Shown in pieces: positions 32,871 to 41,909 of a stretch of 64,000 nt of DNA. The translations under genes and the position numbers were made by a program. Under the pieces are notes generated by a model. That model saw only the letters and a list, made by a program, of their open reading frames with translations, did not search any database and had not been told where the DNA came from. Numbering within the stretch: position 1 is the stretch's first letter; each line of letters opens with the position of its first letter. The stretch comes from Fimenecus sp045595185 (GTDB lineage: Bacteria > Bacillota > Clostridia > Oscillospirales > Acutalibacteraceae). The stretch spans positions 1 to 64,000 of the forward strand of contig JAZNZX010000059.1 of NCBI GenBank assembly GCA_045595185.1, written 5' to 3'.

Positions 32871-32896
32871 CCTCACTTGCTGTGTTACAAGTGAGG
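32871..32896 (-). terminator. Attenuator terminator of the pheA operon
   Basis: On the minus strand CCTCACTTG pairs with CAAGTGAGG (9 bp), followed by TTTTCTTTTT (32861-32870). It lies between the leader peptide stop and pheA. An alternative pairing, GTTACTTGTGAG (32947-32958) with CTCACTTGTAAC (32884-32895), would prevent it from forming. Confidence 0.85.
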
Positions 32897-32939
32897 CCTT
32901 AAAAACGCTATCTGAAAAATTCAGGTAATTTTCAAATTC

Positions 32940-33047
32940 TTATGCTCTCACAAGTAACTTTTCCAAAGCAAAATAAGCGTAGCTAAAATAAAAAGCTGCG
33001 CTAAAGCTAAAGAAATATTTACTTGCACTTGAGAGAGCTAAGTTCAT
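32940..33047 (-). CDS. pheL: Phe/Tyr-rich leader peptide of the pheA operon
   Basis: A 35-codon open frame with its own ribosome site (GAAGG) seven bases before the ATG. Residues 11-26 read YFFSFSAAFYFSYAYF: ten of sixteen are Phe or Tyr (six Phe, four Tyr in total). Codons 4-9 can pair with the end of the peptide gene (33027-33038 with 32944-32955, one mismatch), and that end can instead pair with the 5' arm of the terminator. A ribosome stalled on the aromatic codons would cover the first region and favour the antiterminator. This is the classical design of trp/phe leader attenuation. The gene symbol is by function only. Confidence 0.85.
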   Translation of the reverse strand: MNLALSSASKYFFSFSAAFYFSYAYFALEKLLVRA

Positions 33048-33078
33048 ATTTATTACCTTCAAAACTGAATTTTTATCA

Positions 33079-33107
33079 ATTATATTCCTCTGAAAAAGAA
33101 AAGTCAA
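33079..33107 (-). promoter_or_regulatory. Promoter of the pheL-pheA-tyrA-aroF operon
   Basis: On the minus strand TTGACT (33102-33107), 17 bases, TATAAT (33079-33084). The leader peptide starts about 32 bases after the -10 box. Confidence 0.75.
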
Positions 33108-33198
33108 CAAAAATTTTTAAAATAGCAAACCCAATGTGATGCTTGATATTTAAATAATAGAATATTCGAATATAAAGTATTATAATTGCACATTATTG

Positions 33199-33227
33199 TT
33201 GCGATAAGAGAAATGGTTTGATATAAT
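33199..33227 (+). promoter_or_regulatory. Promoter of the OYE catabolic cluster
   Basis: TTGCGA (33199-33204), 17 bases, TATAAT (33222-33227), 28 bases before the ATG at 33256. The 90 bases between this and the divergent pheA promoter hold no other feature I can name. Confidence 0.65.
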
Positions 33228-33255
33228 GACTTTATAACGAGATATAAGGGGAAAT

Positions 33256-34485
33256 ATGCAGGAAATGGAAACAGTTCTCAATGCTTCAATAAAAATTCAT
33301 AACAGAATTGTACCCAACAGAATAGTTTTTCAGCCTATGGAAGGTTGTGACGGAACTTTTGATGGTGGAATTGATGAGCTTACTCGTCGTCGATACCTTC
33401 GATTTGCCGAAAGTGGTGCAGGGATTATCTGGTTTGAGGCAACTGCAGTATCAAGTGAAGGCAGAGCAAATCCTCGTCAGCTTTACATAAATGAAAAAAC
33501 TGTGGATAGCTTCAAATCACTTGTGGTAGAAATGAAAAAGGTATCCCTTGAAAAAAACGAATTTGAACCTTTGATTATTGTGCAACTGACTCATAGTGGT
33601 CGTTTCAGTAAGCCAAACGGTATACCTGAACCAATAGTTGCATATCGTAATGAGCTTTGGGAAAAAGGCAAGGAAAATCAGCCTTATGTAATTGCTACGG
33701 ATGATTACTGTAAATCCGTTTCAGTTAAATACGGAAATGCTGCAAAATTAGCTTTAGATGCAGGTTTTGACGGTATTGATGTGAAATGCTGTCACGGTTA
33801 TCTTTTTGATGAGTTTTTAAGTGCCTATGACAGAGAGGGTACTTATGGCGGAAACTTTGAAAATCGTACAAGACTTTATTTTGAGTGTATTGATGCAGTA
33901 AAAAGCAATATAGATAATAAAATGTTTGTCACAACACGACTTAATGCCTGTGATTGTTTCCCTTATCCGTATGGCTTTGGTGTTGATAAAAACAACAACA
34001 TAGATTTGACGGAAACAAAAATTATAATTGAAAAACTTGTGGAAAAAGGTATGGAAATTATTGATGTTACTCTTGGTAACCCTTATCTTATTCCTCATAT
34101 CAATCGTCCTTGTATGAATGCTCCTGAAGATGGAAATACAGGACTTAAACGAATTTATGATATAACAAAAGAACTGAAAGACAGTTTTAAGAATGTAAAA
34201 ATCGTATCTTCGGGGCTTACATATCCCGGTGAAAATGCTATGGAATATGCAGAAAAACTTATAAACGAAAACGCATGTGATTTTGCAGGCTTTGGAAGAA
34301 TGACATTTGCTTATCCCGAATTTTATAAGGATTATCTTAAATATGGTAAATTAGAGAAGAACAAGGTTTGTCTTAAATGCAGCAAATGTACTGAACTTAT
34401 GCGAAACGGTACTGTTGCGGGTTGTCCAATCAGGGATAGTAAGGTTTATATGCCATATTACAATAAATTTGTTCTTAAGAAATAA
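33256..34485 (+). CDS. Old Yellow Enzyme-family flavin oxidoreductase with Fe-S cysteines
   Basis: A 409-residue TIM-barrel oxidoreductase of the NADH:flavin/OYE family: NRIVFQPMEGCDGTFDG near the N-terminus, LIIVQLTHSGRFSKPNG near residue 112 and FDGIDVKCCHGYLFDEFLS near 175 are barrel landmarks with FMN- and substrate-binding residues. Near the C-terminus C372-x2-C375-x2-C378-x11-C390 would hold an Fe-S cluster, as in 2,4-dienoyl-CoA reductase-type members. The second half found in longer relatives (a nucleotide-binding domain) is missing; a separate flavoprotein two genes on may supply electrons. Such enzymes reduce C=C bonds next to a carbonyl. Substrate unknown. Confidence 0.85.
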   Translation: MQEMETVLNASIKIHNRIVPNRIVFQPMEGCDGTFDGGIDELTRRRYLRFAESGAGIIWFEATAVSSEGRANPRQLYINEKTVDSFKSLVVEMKKVSLEKNEFEPLIIVQLTHSGRFSKPNGIPEPIVAYRNELWEKGKENQPYVIATDDYCKSVSVKYGNAAKLALDAGFDGIDVKCCHGYLFDEFLSAYDREGTYGGNFENRTRLYFECIDAVKSNIDNKMFVTTRLNACDCFPYPYGFGVDKNNNIDLTETKIIIEKLVEKGMEIIDVTLGNPYLIPHINRPCMNAPEDGNTGLKRIYDITKELKDSFKNVKIVSSGLTYPGENAMEYAEKLINENACDFAGFGRMTFAYPEFYKDYLKYGKLEKNKVCLKCSKCTELMRNGTVAGCPIRDSKVYMPYYNKFVLKK

Positions 34486-34500
34486 TTATGAGGTGAAAAT

Positions 34501-35238
34501 ATGGTTGCAGTAATTACAGGTGGTACAAGAGGTATTGGTCTTGGTATTGCAAAAGAGCTTTTAAAGGAAGATTTTTCAATTGTTCTTACAGCAAGAAAAG
34601 AAAGTTTGGAACTTGCAGAACTTAAAGCTCAATATGGAGAAAAAGTAAACTTTTTACCTTGTGATATTTCAAGTGAAAAGGATATAGAAAATCTTGTAAG
34701 GTTTACAGAAATTAAATTCGGTCAAATTGATTTGCTTGTAAATAATGCAGGTGTTGCACCAAAGGAACGAAAAGATATTCTTGAAATCACAAGTGAAGAC
34801 TTTGATTATGTAACGGATATAAATCTTAAAGGCACTTTTTTCGTGACACAGAAATTTGTTCCGTTACTTACGAAAAACGAAAAGTCAAGAATTGTTAATA
34901 TATCCTCAATGTCAGCATACACAGCAAGTGTAAACAGAGGTGAATACTGCATTTCAAAAGCAGGAATTTCAATGATTACAAAGCTTTTTGCCACACGATT
35001 AGCAGAATATGGTGTAAGTGTGCTTGAAGTAAGACCGGGAATCATCGAAACTGATATGACATCAAAGGTAAAAGAAAAATACGAAAAATTGATTGAAGAC
35101 GGTATTACACCAATCAGAAGAATGGGGACACCTGAAGATATTGGCAAATGTGTTCTCAGTATTGCAAAGGGCAATTTCGATTTCTGCACAGGCACAGTAA
35201 TTGACTGTGACGGTGGATTCAGTGTGAGAAGCTTATGA
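34501..35238 (+). CDS. SDR-family oxidoreductase
   Basis: A 245-residue short-chain dehydrogenase: nucleotide loop GGTRGIGLGIAKEL, NNAGVAPK near residue 82, catalytic Ser in NISSMSAYTAS and Y-C-I-S-K near residue 152, and a C-terminal GTVIDCDGGFS. It would reduce a ketone or oxidise an alcohol with NAD(P)H. It lies 15 bases after the OYE gene and overlaps the flavoprotein gene by four bases, so the three are one translational unit. It is distinct from the SDR at 21210. Confidence 0.88.
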   Translation: MVAVITGGTRGIGLGIAKELLKEDFSIVLTARKESLELAELKAQYGEKVNFLPCDISSEKDIENLVRFTEIKFGQIDLLVNNAGVAPKERKDILEITSEDFDYVTDINLKGTFFVTQKFVPLLTKNEKSRIVNISSMSAYTASVNRGEYCISKAGISMITKLFATRLAEYGVSVLEVRPGIIETDMTSKVKEKYEKLIEDGITPIRRMGTPEDIGKCVLSIAKGNFDFCTGTVIDCDGGFSVRSL

Positions 35239-37010
35239 AAAAAGTATATGATGCAATAATAATCGGCAGTGGTGCTGCGGCTTTTAGCGTTGCCGATTGG
35301 CTTTATAAAGGAAAAAAAGAGAATATTGCAATAATTACTGAAAATCGACTCAGCGGTACATCGAGAAATACAGGTAGTGACAAGCAGACATACTATAAAA
35401 TGTCCTTGGACGGAAAAACACCTGACAGTCCATATAAAATGGCAAATGATATATGCAAAGCAGGATGTACTGACGGTGAAAAGATGTATCTTCAGGCAGT
35501 AAATAGTGTCCGTTGCTTTTTACGACTTTGTGAATATGGTGTTAATTTTCCGACAGATGAGTTTGGTGGTTATCCCGGATACAAAACTGACCACGATGAT
35601 ACTGTAAGAGCAACATCAATAGGTCCTCTTACATCAAAGGTAATGACGGAAAAGCTTGAAGACAGAGTATTAAATAATAATAAAACAACTTTGTTGGACA
35701 ACAGACAGGTCGTTGAAATTATTGTTCACAACAATCAGGCAGTGGGTGTTGTTGCGCTTAATACTGAAACTGATAAGTTTGAAATTTACGGTTGTAAAAA
35801 TGTGATTTGTGCCACAGGTGCACCTGCTTGTATTTATTCTGATTCCGTTTATCCCAAATCACAACACGGTATGACAGGTGTTATGCTCAATGCAGGCGTG
35901 AAAATGTGCAATTTCACTCAATGGCAATATGGAATGGCATCGGTAGATTTTCGTTGGAATGTATCAGGTAGCTTTATGCAGGTTGTTCCACGATTTGTAA
36001 GCATTGATGAAAATGGAGTTGAACGGGAGTTTCTTAACGATTACTTTGATAATCCGGTGGATTATGTTTTCCTTAAAGGGTATCAATGGCCATTTTGCTA
36101 TAACAGAATTGAGGAGTCCTCAAAGGTTGATATTGCTGTATATAATGAAACTGAAAAGGGTAGAAAGGTCTATCTTGATTTCACGAAAAATCCAAGTGGT
36201 TTTGACCTTGATATGCTTTGTGATGAAGCAAGGGATTATCTTGTTTCTAACGGTGCAACTGGGGATACGCCAATTGAAAGACTTGCAAAACTTAACAGTA
36301 AAGCCATTGATGTCTATGCAAGACAAAATATTGATTTATATACAGAATATCTTCAGATTGCAGTTTGTGCACAGCATAATAACGGTGGTGTAAATACTGA
36401 CAATAATTACGAAACAGATGCAAAAAATCTTTATGCAATCGGTGAATGTGCAGGCACATTCGGACTTGCTCGTCCCGGTGGCACTGCACTTAATGACACT
36501 CAGGTAAGCTCACTTCTTTGTGCGAAACACATTTGTAACAAAGGTGCAGAGTACGATTTTGAAGATGCACTTTTGGAATATGAAAGAAAATATGAAGAAT
36601 TAGCGAAAAAATTCAGTTGTGACGAAACGGTTGATTACTCACATATCAGTAAAAAAATGAGTAGTTGTGCAGGTTTTCTTCGAGATAAAACTGAATGTAA
36701 AGTGTTGTTAGAAGAAATAAACACCATTCTTAAAAATCTGTCGTTAAAGAGCAAAAATTTAAGTCAATATTTTTACGATTACGATATGCTTTTAAGTGCA
36801 AAATCACTACTTGAAACAATAATTACTGAAATGGAAATAACAGGTAGTCGTGGTGGTGCAGTTTTTATAAAAGATGGTGAGGTTATAAAGGAAGACCTTA
36901 AATACCGTGACTATCTTACAATCACAGATGGTGGAAATGTAACCTTTAAAAAGGTTAAGCCTGTACCGGAAGTAAACAGACCGTTTGAACAATATTTAAA
37001 GGACATTTGA
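35235..37010 (+). CDS. FAD-dependent oxidoreductase of the fumarate/urocanate reductase type
   Basis: A 591-residue flavoprotein with an N-terminal dinucleotide fold (IIGSGAAAFSVADWLYKG), the FAD-contacting SGTSRNTGSDKQTYYK near residue 40, NVICATGAPACIYSD near 195, and the closing FAD motif IGECAGTFGLARPGGTALND near 405. Residues after 440 form a helical cap end. Relatives reduce activated double bonds or act as sugar/ketone oxidoreductases. There is no signal peptide or covalent-flavin motif, so it is cytoplasmic. Coupling with the OYE and SDR genes suggests one reductive pathway. Confidence 0.82.
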   Translation: MKKVYDAIIIGSGAAAFSVADWLYKGKKENIAIITENRLSGTSRNTGSDKQTYYKMSLDGKTPDSPYKMANDICKAGCTDGEKMYLQAVNSVRCFLRLCEYGVNFPTDEFGGYPGYKTDHDDTVRATSIGPLTSKVMTEKLEDRVLNNNKTTLLDNRQVVEIIVHNNQAVGVVALNTETDKFEIYGCKNVICATGAPACIYSDSVYPKSQHGMTGVMLNAGVKMCNFTQWQYGMASVDFRWNVSGSFMQVVPRFVSIDENGVEREFLNDYFDNPVDYVFLKGYQWPFCYNRIEESSKVDIAVYNETEKGRKVYLDFTKNPSGFDLDMLCDEARDYLVSNGATGDTPIERLAKLNSKAIDVYARQNIDLYTEYLQIAVCAQHNNGGVNTDNNYETDAKNLYAIGECAGTFGLARPGGTALNDTQVSSLLCAKHICNKGAEYDFEDALLEYERKYEELAKKFSCDETVDYSHISKKMSSCAGFLRDKTECKVLLEEINTILKNLSLKSKNLSQYFYDYDMLLSAKSLLETIITEMEITGSRGGAVFIKDGEVIKEDLKYRDYLTITDGGNVTFKKVKPVPEVNRPFEQYLKDI

Positions 37011-37016
37011 TTGATT

Positions 37017-37760
37017 ATGGGTAAATTGAAAATTGGTGTTACGAGTGTTACATTCAGAAATAAGACCATTGAGGAATTTGTGGAAATCTGCAAAAATGAA
37101 CAGGTTGAATACATTGAATGGGGTTCTGATGTTCACATAAAAACACAGAATGATGCACAAAAAGCCAGAAAACTTTGTGATGAAGCTGGAATTAAAATCA
37201 GCTCATACGGAAGCTACTATTCTGTGGGAAGTAACAACTGTGATGAGTGGAAATTGCTTTGTGAAAATGCAAAAATAATGGGGGCCGAGTCAATTCGCGT
37301 GTGGCTTGGTAAAAAGGATAGTGAAAAGACAAGTGATGAAGAATATAAAAATATTCTTTACGATTGTATGAGTATCTGCGACACAGCAAAGGAATATGAA
37401 ATCACAGTTTCACCTGAATGTCACGACAATACTTTTAATAACAACACAGATGCTATTTTAAGGTTCATAAAAGATTTGAACAGGGAAAATTTTCGTACAT
37501 ATTTTCAATCAAGATATTTCCGTATGGAATATGACCTTGACAGAATTGACAGAACCTTTGAATACATTCTCAATATGCATGTTTCATATTCCGATTTAAA
37601 GCGTGAGCAGATGTTCCGTAAAAAAGATAAAAACTACCTTGATACGCTTCTTAAAAAGATGATTTCAAAGGAGTTTAAAGGAATTGTTATTCTTGAGTTT
37701 ACACAGAATTCAAGCGAAAAATCATTCCATGAGGATATAAAGAAATTAAAATGTTATTAA
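37017..37760 (+). CDS. Sugar phosphate isomerase/epimerase-like TIM barrel protein
   Basis: A 247-residue protein of the AP-endonuclease-2/xylose-isomerase-like barrel superfamily: KIGVTSVTFRNKTIEEFVEI at the start, YIEWGSDVHI near residue 35, VSPECHDNTFNNNTDAILRF near 135 with likely metal ligands. These enzymes isomerise or epimerise keto sugars, cyclitols or related acids. A TTG six bases upstream is possible, but the ATG at 37017 is preferred. It lies six bases after the flavoprotein stop. Confidence 0.72.
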   Translation: MGKLKIGVTSVTFRNKTIEEFVEICKNEQVEYIEWGSDVHIKTQNDAQKARKLCDEAGIKISSYGSYYSVGSNNCDEWKLLCENAKIMGAESIRVWLGKKDSEKTSDEEYKNILYDCMSICDTAKEYEITVSPECHDNTFNNNTDAILRFIKDLNRENFRTYFQSRYFRMEYDLDRIDRTFEYILNMHVSYSDLKREQMFRKKDKNYLDTLLKKMISKEFKGIVILEFTQNSSEKSFHEDIKKLKCY

Positions 37761-37770
37761 AGGTGATTTT

Positions 37771-38766
37771 ATGAAAATCGCATTGATAGGAAATAGTAGG
37801 TATAACTTTTCAAGAGTTTATACAGATAAGGTGCTTACACAACTGGGCAAATACGGTCAGTTGTCACCGCTTATGAGTAAAAGTGATGTTAAACACAATA
37901 AAGAGTTTTTAAGGGATTGCGAAATTGCTTTTTCCACTTGGGGAATGCCGCATTTTTCGGAAGATGAAATAAAAGAGTATCTGCCGAATTTAAAGGTGCT
38001 TTTTTACAGTGCAGGTTCAGTTCAGGATTTTGCACAACCTTTTCTTAACTGTGGTGTAAGGGTGTTCAGTGCCTTCGCAGCAAACGCAGTTCCCGTTGCC
38101 GAATACACATTTTCGCAGATTGTACTTGCAACAAAAGGCTTTTATCAAGCCTCAAAACGATTCAGAATTGCATTTCCGTCTGCCGTAAAATACGCAAACA
38201 GTACATCGGGTAATTTTGAAACTAAAATCGGACTTGTGGGACTTGGGGCAATAGGCACAATGGTTGCCGAAAGACTTAAAACCTTGGATGTGGAAGTTTT
38301 GGTGTACGACCCTTTTGTAAGCAAAGAAAAAGCAGACTCGCTTAATGTTAAGCTTGTTTCACTTGAAGAAATTTTCAAGGAATGTGATGTTATCAGTAAT
38401 CATCTTGCTAATAAAAAGGAACTCAATAATGTTTTCAACGGAAAATATTTTAGGTATATGAAAAAGTATTCTGTGTTTATCAATACTGGCAGAGGGGCAC
38501 AAGTGGATGAATGGGCATTGGCAAAAAGTCTGATTTTACATCCTTCAAGAACGGCTGTGCTTGATGTTTTGAAAAAAGAGTATGTTCCGTATATTAATCC
38601 TCTTTTCTGGTGTCCTAATGCTATAATTACACCTCATATTGCAGGTAGTATGGGCAAGGAAACACAAAGAATGGCATATTATATGATTGAACAATTTGAC
38701 AATTATCTTAATGGCAGAGAAACACTGTACGAAGTAACAAAAGAAATGCTCAGTACAATGGCGTAG
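37771..38766 (+). CDS. D-isomer-specific 2-hydroxyacid dehydrogenase
   Basis: A 331-residue NAD-dependent dehydrogenase with the Rossmann loop GLVGLGAIGTMVAERL near residue 152, NTGRGAQVDEWAL near 233 and the catalytic His in TPHIAGSMG near 288. It interconverts a 2-oxo acid and its D-2-hydroxy acid. It has a good AAAGGTGAT site and sits between the TIM-barrel isomerase and GH3 genes, so it likely handles a sugar-acid product of the same pathway. The specific substrate cannot be read from sequence. Confidence 0.88.
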   Translation: MKIALIGNSRYNFSRVYTDKVLTQLGKYGQLSPLMSKSDVKHNKEFLRDCEIAFSTWGMPHFSEDEIKEYLPNLKVLFYSAGSVQDFAQPFLNCGVRVFSAFAANAVPVAEYTFSQIVLATKGFYQASKRFRIAFPSAVKYANSTSGNFETKIGLVGLGAIGTMVAERLKTLDVEVLVYDPFVSKEKADSLNVKLVSLEEIFKECDVISNHLANKKELNNVFNGKYFRYMKKYSVFINTGRGAQVDEWALAKSLILHPSRTAVLDVLKKEYVPYINPLFWCPNAIITPHIAGSMGKETQRMAYYMIEQFDNYLNGRETLYEVTKEMLSTMA

Positions 38767-38779
38767 TGGAGGAATAAAT

Positions 38780-40849
38780 ATGAATTTCAATAAAGCACTT
38801 GAACTTTATAAGGCAGAGCCTACAATGGAAAAGGCAAAAGAGTTAGCAAAGAACCTCACAAGTGAAATGACTGTAAAAGAAAAAATTCGTATTTTACAGG
38901 GACACGCTATGGGTGTAACCGTAAAAAACACTCTTACAAAAGGGAGATATTATAACGGTGAAGCATACCCTGCAGGTGGTTGTGAAAGACTCGGTATTCC
39001 ACCTGTGCTTTTCACAGACGGACCAAGAGGAATTGTAATGGGAAAATGTACTTGTTTTCCTGTGTCAATGCTTCGTGGTGCTACATTTGACCAGGACCTT
39101 GAATATGAGGTTGGTGAAGTTTTTGCAAAAGAGGCAAGTGCCTTGGGTGCAAACCTTTTTGCAGGTGTTTGTATAAATCTTCTTCGTAACCCTATGTGGG
39201 GTCGTGCTCAGGAAACTTACGGTGAAGACCCGTATCTTCTCGGTAAAATGGGCGAAGCCTTAACTCGTGCTATGCAGGATAACGGAATTATCGCTTGTCC
39301 TAAACACTATGCACTTAACAGTGTTGAAGATTTGCGTTTTTCGGTTGATGCAAAAGTTGATGACAGAACACTTCATGAAGTATATCTTCCTCATTTCAAA
39401 AAATGTGTCGATGCAGGTGCTATGTCCATAATGGGTGCTTACAACAAGGTGAACGGTACATACTGTTGCGAAAGCAAAGAGTTGCTTGTTGATATTTTAA
39501 GGGATATGTGGGGCTTTGAAGGTTTTTCACTTTCTGACTTCTTGTATGGAATATATGACGGTCCACGAAGTCTTAAAGCAGGTATGGATGTTGAAATGCC
39601 ATATGTTTTCCGTTATGCATTTTTAAACAACGCACTCAAAAAAGGTGAAATCACAGAAGAACATATAAATACAGCTGTTCAGCGTGTGCTTACTGCACTT
39701 ATTGTGACCTTACCAAAACACAAGGAACAACCAAAATCAGTTATTATGTCAAAGGAACATACAGACCTTGCTCGTAAGGTTGCGAAAAAAGGTACAGTTC
39801 TTCTTAAAAACAAAGATAATGTATTGCCGATTTCAAGAGGCAAAAAGATTGCTGTTGTAGGCAGATATGCAAATAAAGTCAATGTTGGTGACCACGGAAG
39901 CAGTAATGTTTTCAGTCCATATGCAGTAACAGCTTATGAGGGTATTAAGTTCTGCTTTGGCAAGGATAATGTGTCGGTTTATAATGGTTGTGATACTCAA
40001 AAAGCCATTGAAGCTGTAAAGGATTGTGAATATATTGTAGCTTGTGTCGGTAGTGACTGGTTACAAGAGGGTGAATATCTTGTAAATCTTGGCAATATCA
40101 AGAAAAAACCCAAGGGTTCAGGTGGTGACCGTGCTGATTTAAGAATTCCGCCTGAGGATGTTGCTCTTATTAAGGCTTTGGCACAGCAAGGCAAAAAACT
40201 CATTGTGAATATAATGGGTGGTAGTGCTTATGTAATTAACGATTGGCACGACCTTGCAGATGCGATTCTGTTTTCATTCTATAGCGGACTTGAAGGTGGT
40301 AACGCATTGGCAGACATTCTCAGCGGTGACACAAATCCCGGTGGCAAATTGCCATTTTCTGTTGCAAAGCGTGAAGAAGATTATCCGTCATTCTTGCATA
40401 TTGGTAGTGAACAAAAGGAAATTGACTACGATTACTATCACGGTTACACATTGCTTGATAAAAAGAACATTGAGCCTGAATATCCGTTTGGTTTCGGTCT
40501 TTCATATACTGATTTCGAATTGAATAACTCAAAAGTAGCACAAGGCGAAGATGCTGTAACAATCACAATGGATGTTACAAATACAGGTAAATGCTATGGT
40601 GAAGAAGTTGTTCAGATATATGTATCAAGTAACAATACTGATGTTGACCGTCCTGTAAAATTGCTTAAAGGCTATAAGCGTGTTGGTGTTGATGCAGGTT
40701 CGACAGCTTCCGTTGAAATTGCTGTTTTACTTGACGATATTAAATTTTATAATCCTGAAAACAAAGATTGGATACTTGATAAGAATTACACGGTATTTGC
40801 AGGTAACAGTAGCAGGAATATTAAATCAATAGGTAATTTGGAATTTTAA
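38780..40849 (+). CDS. Glycoside hydrolase family 3 beta-glycosidase
   Basis: A 689-residue cytoplasmic GH3 enzyme (no signal peptide). The N-terminal barrel has LFTDGPRGI, the acid stretch GRAQETYGEDPYLLGKMG, IACPKHYALNS and the nucleophile D253 in FSLSDFLYG; the second domain (about 340-530) has the Rossmann-like KKIAVVGRYANKVN; the end (about 590-680) is a fibronectin-III-like domain. It removes terminal beta-linked glucose, xylose or similar residues. The third residue of SDF is usually W or Y, a small deviation. It belongs to the plus-strand cluster. Confidence 0.93.
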   Translation: MNFNKALELYKAEPTMEKAKELAKNLTSEMTVKEKIRILQGHAMGVTVKNTLTKGRYYNGEAYPAGGCERLGIPPVLFTDGPRGIVMGKCTCFPVSMLRGATFDQDLEYEVGEVFAKEASALGANLFAGVCINLLRNPMWGRAQETYGEDPYLLGKMGEALTRAMQDNGIIACPKHYALNSVEDLRFSVDAKVDDRTLHEVYLPHFKKCVDAGAMSIMGAYNKVNGTYCCESKELLVDILRDMWGFEGFSLSDFLYGIYDGPRSLKAGMDVEMPYVFRYAFLNNALKKGEITEEHINTAVQRVLTALIVTLPKHKEQPKSVIMSKEHTDLARKVAKKGTVLLKNKDNVLPISRGKKIAVVGRYANKVNVGDHGSSNVFSPYAVTAYEGIKFCFGKDNVSVYNGCDTQKAIEAVKDCEYIVACVGSDWLQEGEYLVNLGNIKKKPKGSGGDRADLRIPPEDVALIKALAQQGKKLIVNIMGGSAYVINDWHDLADAILFSFYSGLEGGNALADILSGDTNPGGKLPFSVAKREEDYPSFLHIGSEQKEIDYDYYHGYTLLDKKNIEPEYPFGFGLSYTDFELNNSKVAQGEDAVTITMDVTNTGKCYGEEVVQIYVSSNNTDVDRPVKLLKGYKRVGVDAGSTASVEIAVLLDDIKFYNPENKDWILDKNYTVFAGNSSRNIKSIGNLEF

Positions 40850-40860
40850 GAGGTGCAAAA

Positions 40861-41904
40861 ATGAAAACGAGTCCATATTCTCCTGACAAATTTATGAGTT
40901 CTCTTTACGAGAATACATATTCAAGTCCTTTTGAAAAAGTTAATACAAAAGAAGATGCCGTGTCAGTTTGTGAGAATATAAAGACTCAGGCAAAAGCACT
41001 TTTCAACATTGACAAAATTCCACATAAAAACACAACATTTGAAGGTGTGCCAACAGGTAAAACACTTGAATACAAGGACTATAAGCTACAAAAATATTCC
41101 GTTGAAATCTGTGAAGGACTTAATATGGCATACTTTTTGCTGACACCTAAAAATATCCACAAGAATGCACCTGGTGTTGTGGCACTTTGTGGTCACGGAT
41201 ACGGTGTAAGGCACATTCTGAATATCAGTAAAAAGGGTAATAAAAAACTCTTTTCTTATGTTGACAATTATCAGAAAAATTTTGCAGCAGAGCTTGTAAA
41301 AAGAGGTTGTGTTGTAATTGCACCTGAGCTAATCGGTTTTGGCGAGGCAAGACTTAATAAGGATTTAATCAAGCCTTTTTATATAAGCTCCTGTGATGAG
41401 TTGTCTCACCATTTGTTGCCTTACGGACTTACAACAGCCACAATGCGTGTGTATGAGGCCATAGTTTGTGCAAAGCTGTTGGCAGAAAACAGCTTTGTCA
41501 ATAATAACAAGATTTCCTGTATGGGCATTTCAGGTGGAGGACTTACCGCACTTTATGCATCTGTCCTTGACGATGCATTTAAAAAGGTTGTTATAAGCGG
41601 ATATGTCAATACATTTCGTGACAGTATTTTTGCTCGTTGGCATTGTCCCGACAATTACATTCCCGACATTATAAATGTTGGTGAAATTTATGACTTTGCC
41701 AGTTCTTTAGCACCAAGAGAATTGCTTATTGAGTCAGGGACAAAGGATAAAATTTTCCCTATAAATGCAAGTAAAAAAGCCCATGAAAGCATAAAAAGAG
41801 TTTATGCTCTTATGGGTGCTGAAAATAATCTTCACATAGATATTTTTAACGGTAAACATTCTGTAAACGGAGAAAAATCATTTGATTTTCTTTCAAAGTG
41901 GTAA
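40861..41904 (+). CDS. Alpha/beta-hydrolase (acetyl-xylan-esterase-like)
   Basis: A 347-residue alpha/beta-hydrolase with the nucleophile S224 in MGISGGGL, a likely acid in SGTKDKIFP and His in NGKHSVNG near the end. The oxyanion region is VVALCGHGYGVRH near residue 105. It resembles the Abhydrolase_7/acetyl esterase group, which remove acyl groups from sugars. It has no signal peptide, so it would act on imported oligosaccharides. It lies 11 bases after GH3 and overlaps nothing; the next gene starts five bases after its stop. Confidence 0.78.
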   Translation: MKTSPYSPDKFMSSLYENTYSSPFEKVNTKEDAVSVCENIKTQAKALFNIDKIPHKNTTFEGVPTGKTLEYKDYKLQKYSVEICEGLNMAYFLLTPKNIHKNAPGVVALCGHGYGVRHILNISKKGNKKLFSYVDNYQKNFAAELVKRGCVVIAPELIGFGEARLNKDLIKPFYISSCDELSHHLLPYGLTTATMRVYEAIVCAKLLAENSFVNNNKISCMGISGGGLTALYASVLDDAFKKVVISGYVNTFRDSIFARWHCPDNYIPDIINVGEIYDFASSLAPRELLIESGTKDKIFPINASKKAHESIKRVYALMGAENNLHIDIFNGKHSVNGEKSFDFLSKW

Positions 41905-41909
41905 GAACT

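Noticed and set aside
32845..33060. T-box riboswitch ahead of pheA
   Set aside because: I found no T-box core sequence (TGGNACCGCG) and no specifier stem; the peptide gene and alternative pairings explain the leader better.
33256..37010. Equol or bile-acid gene cluster
   Set aside because: The enzyme types match, but the OYE is a shorter, single-domain form and the neighbours are carbohydrate genes. Kept only as an analogy.
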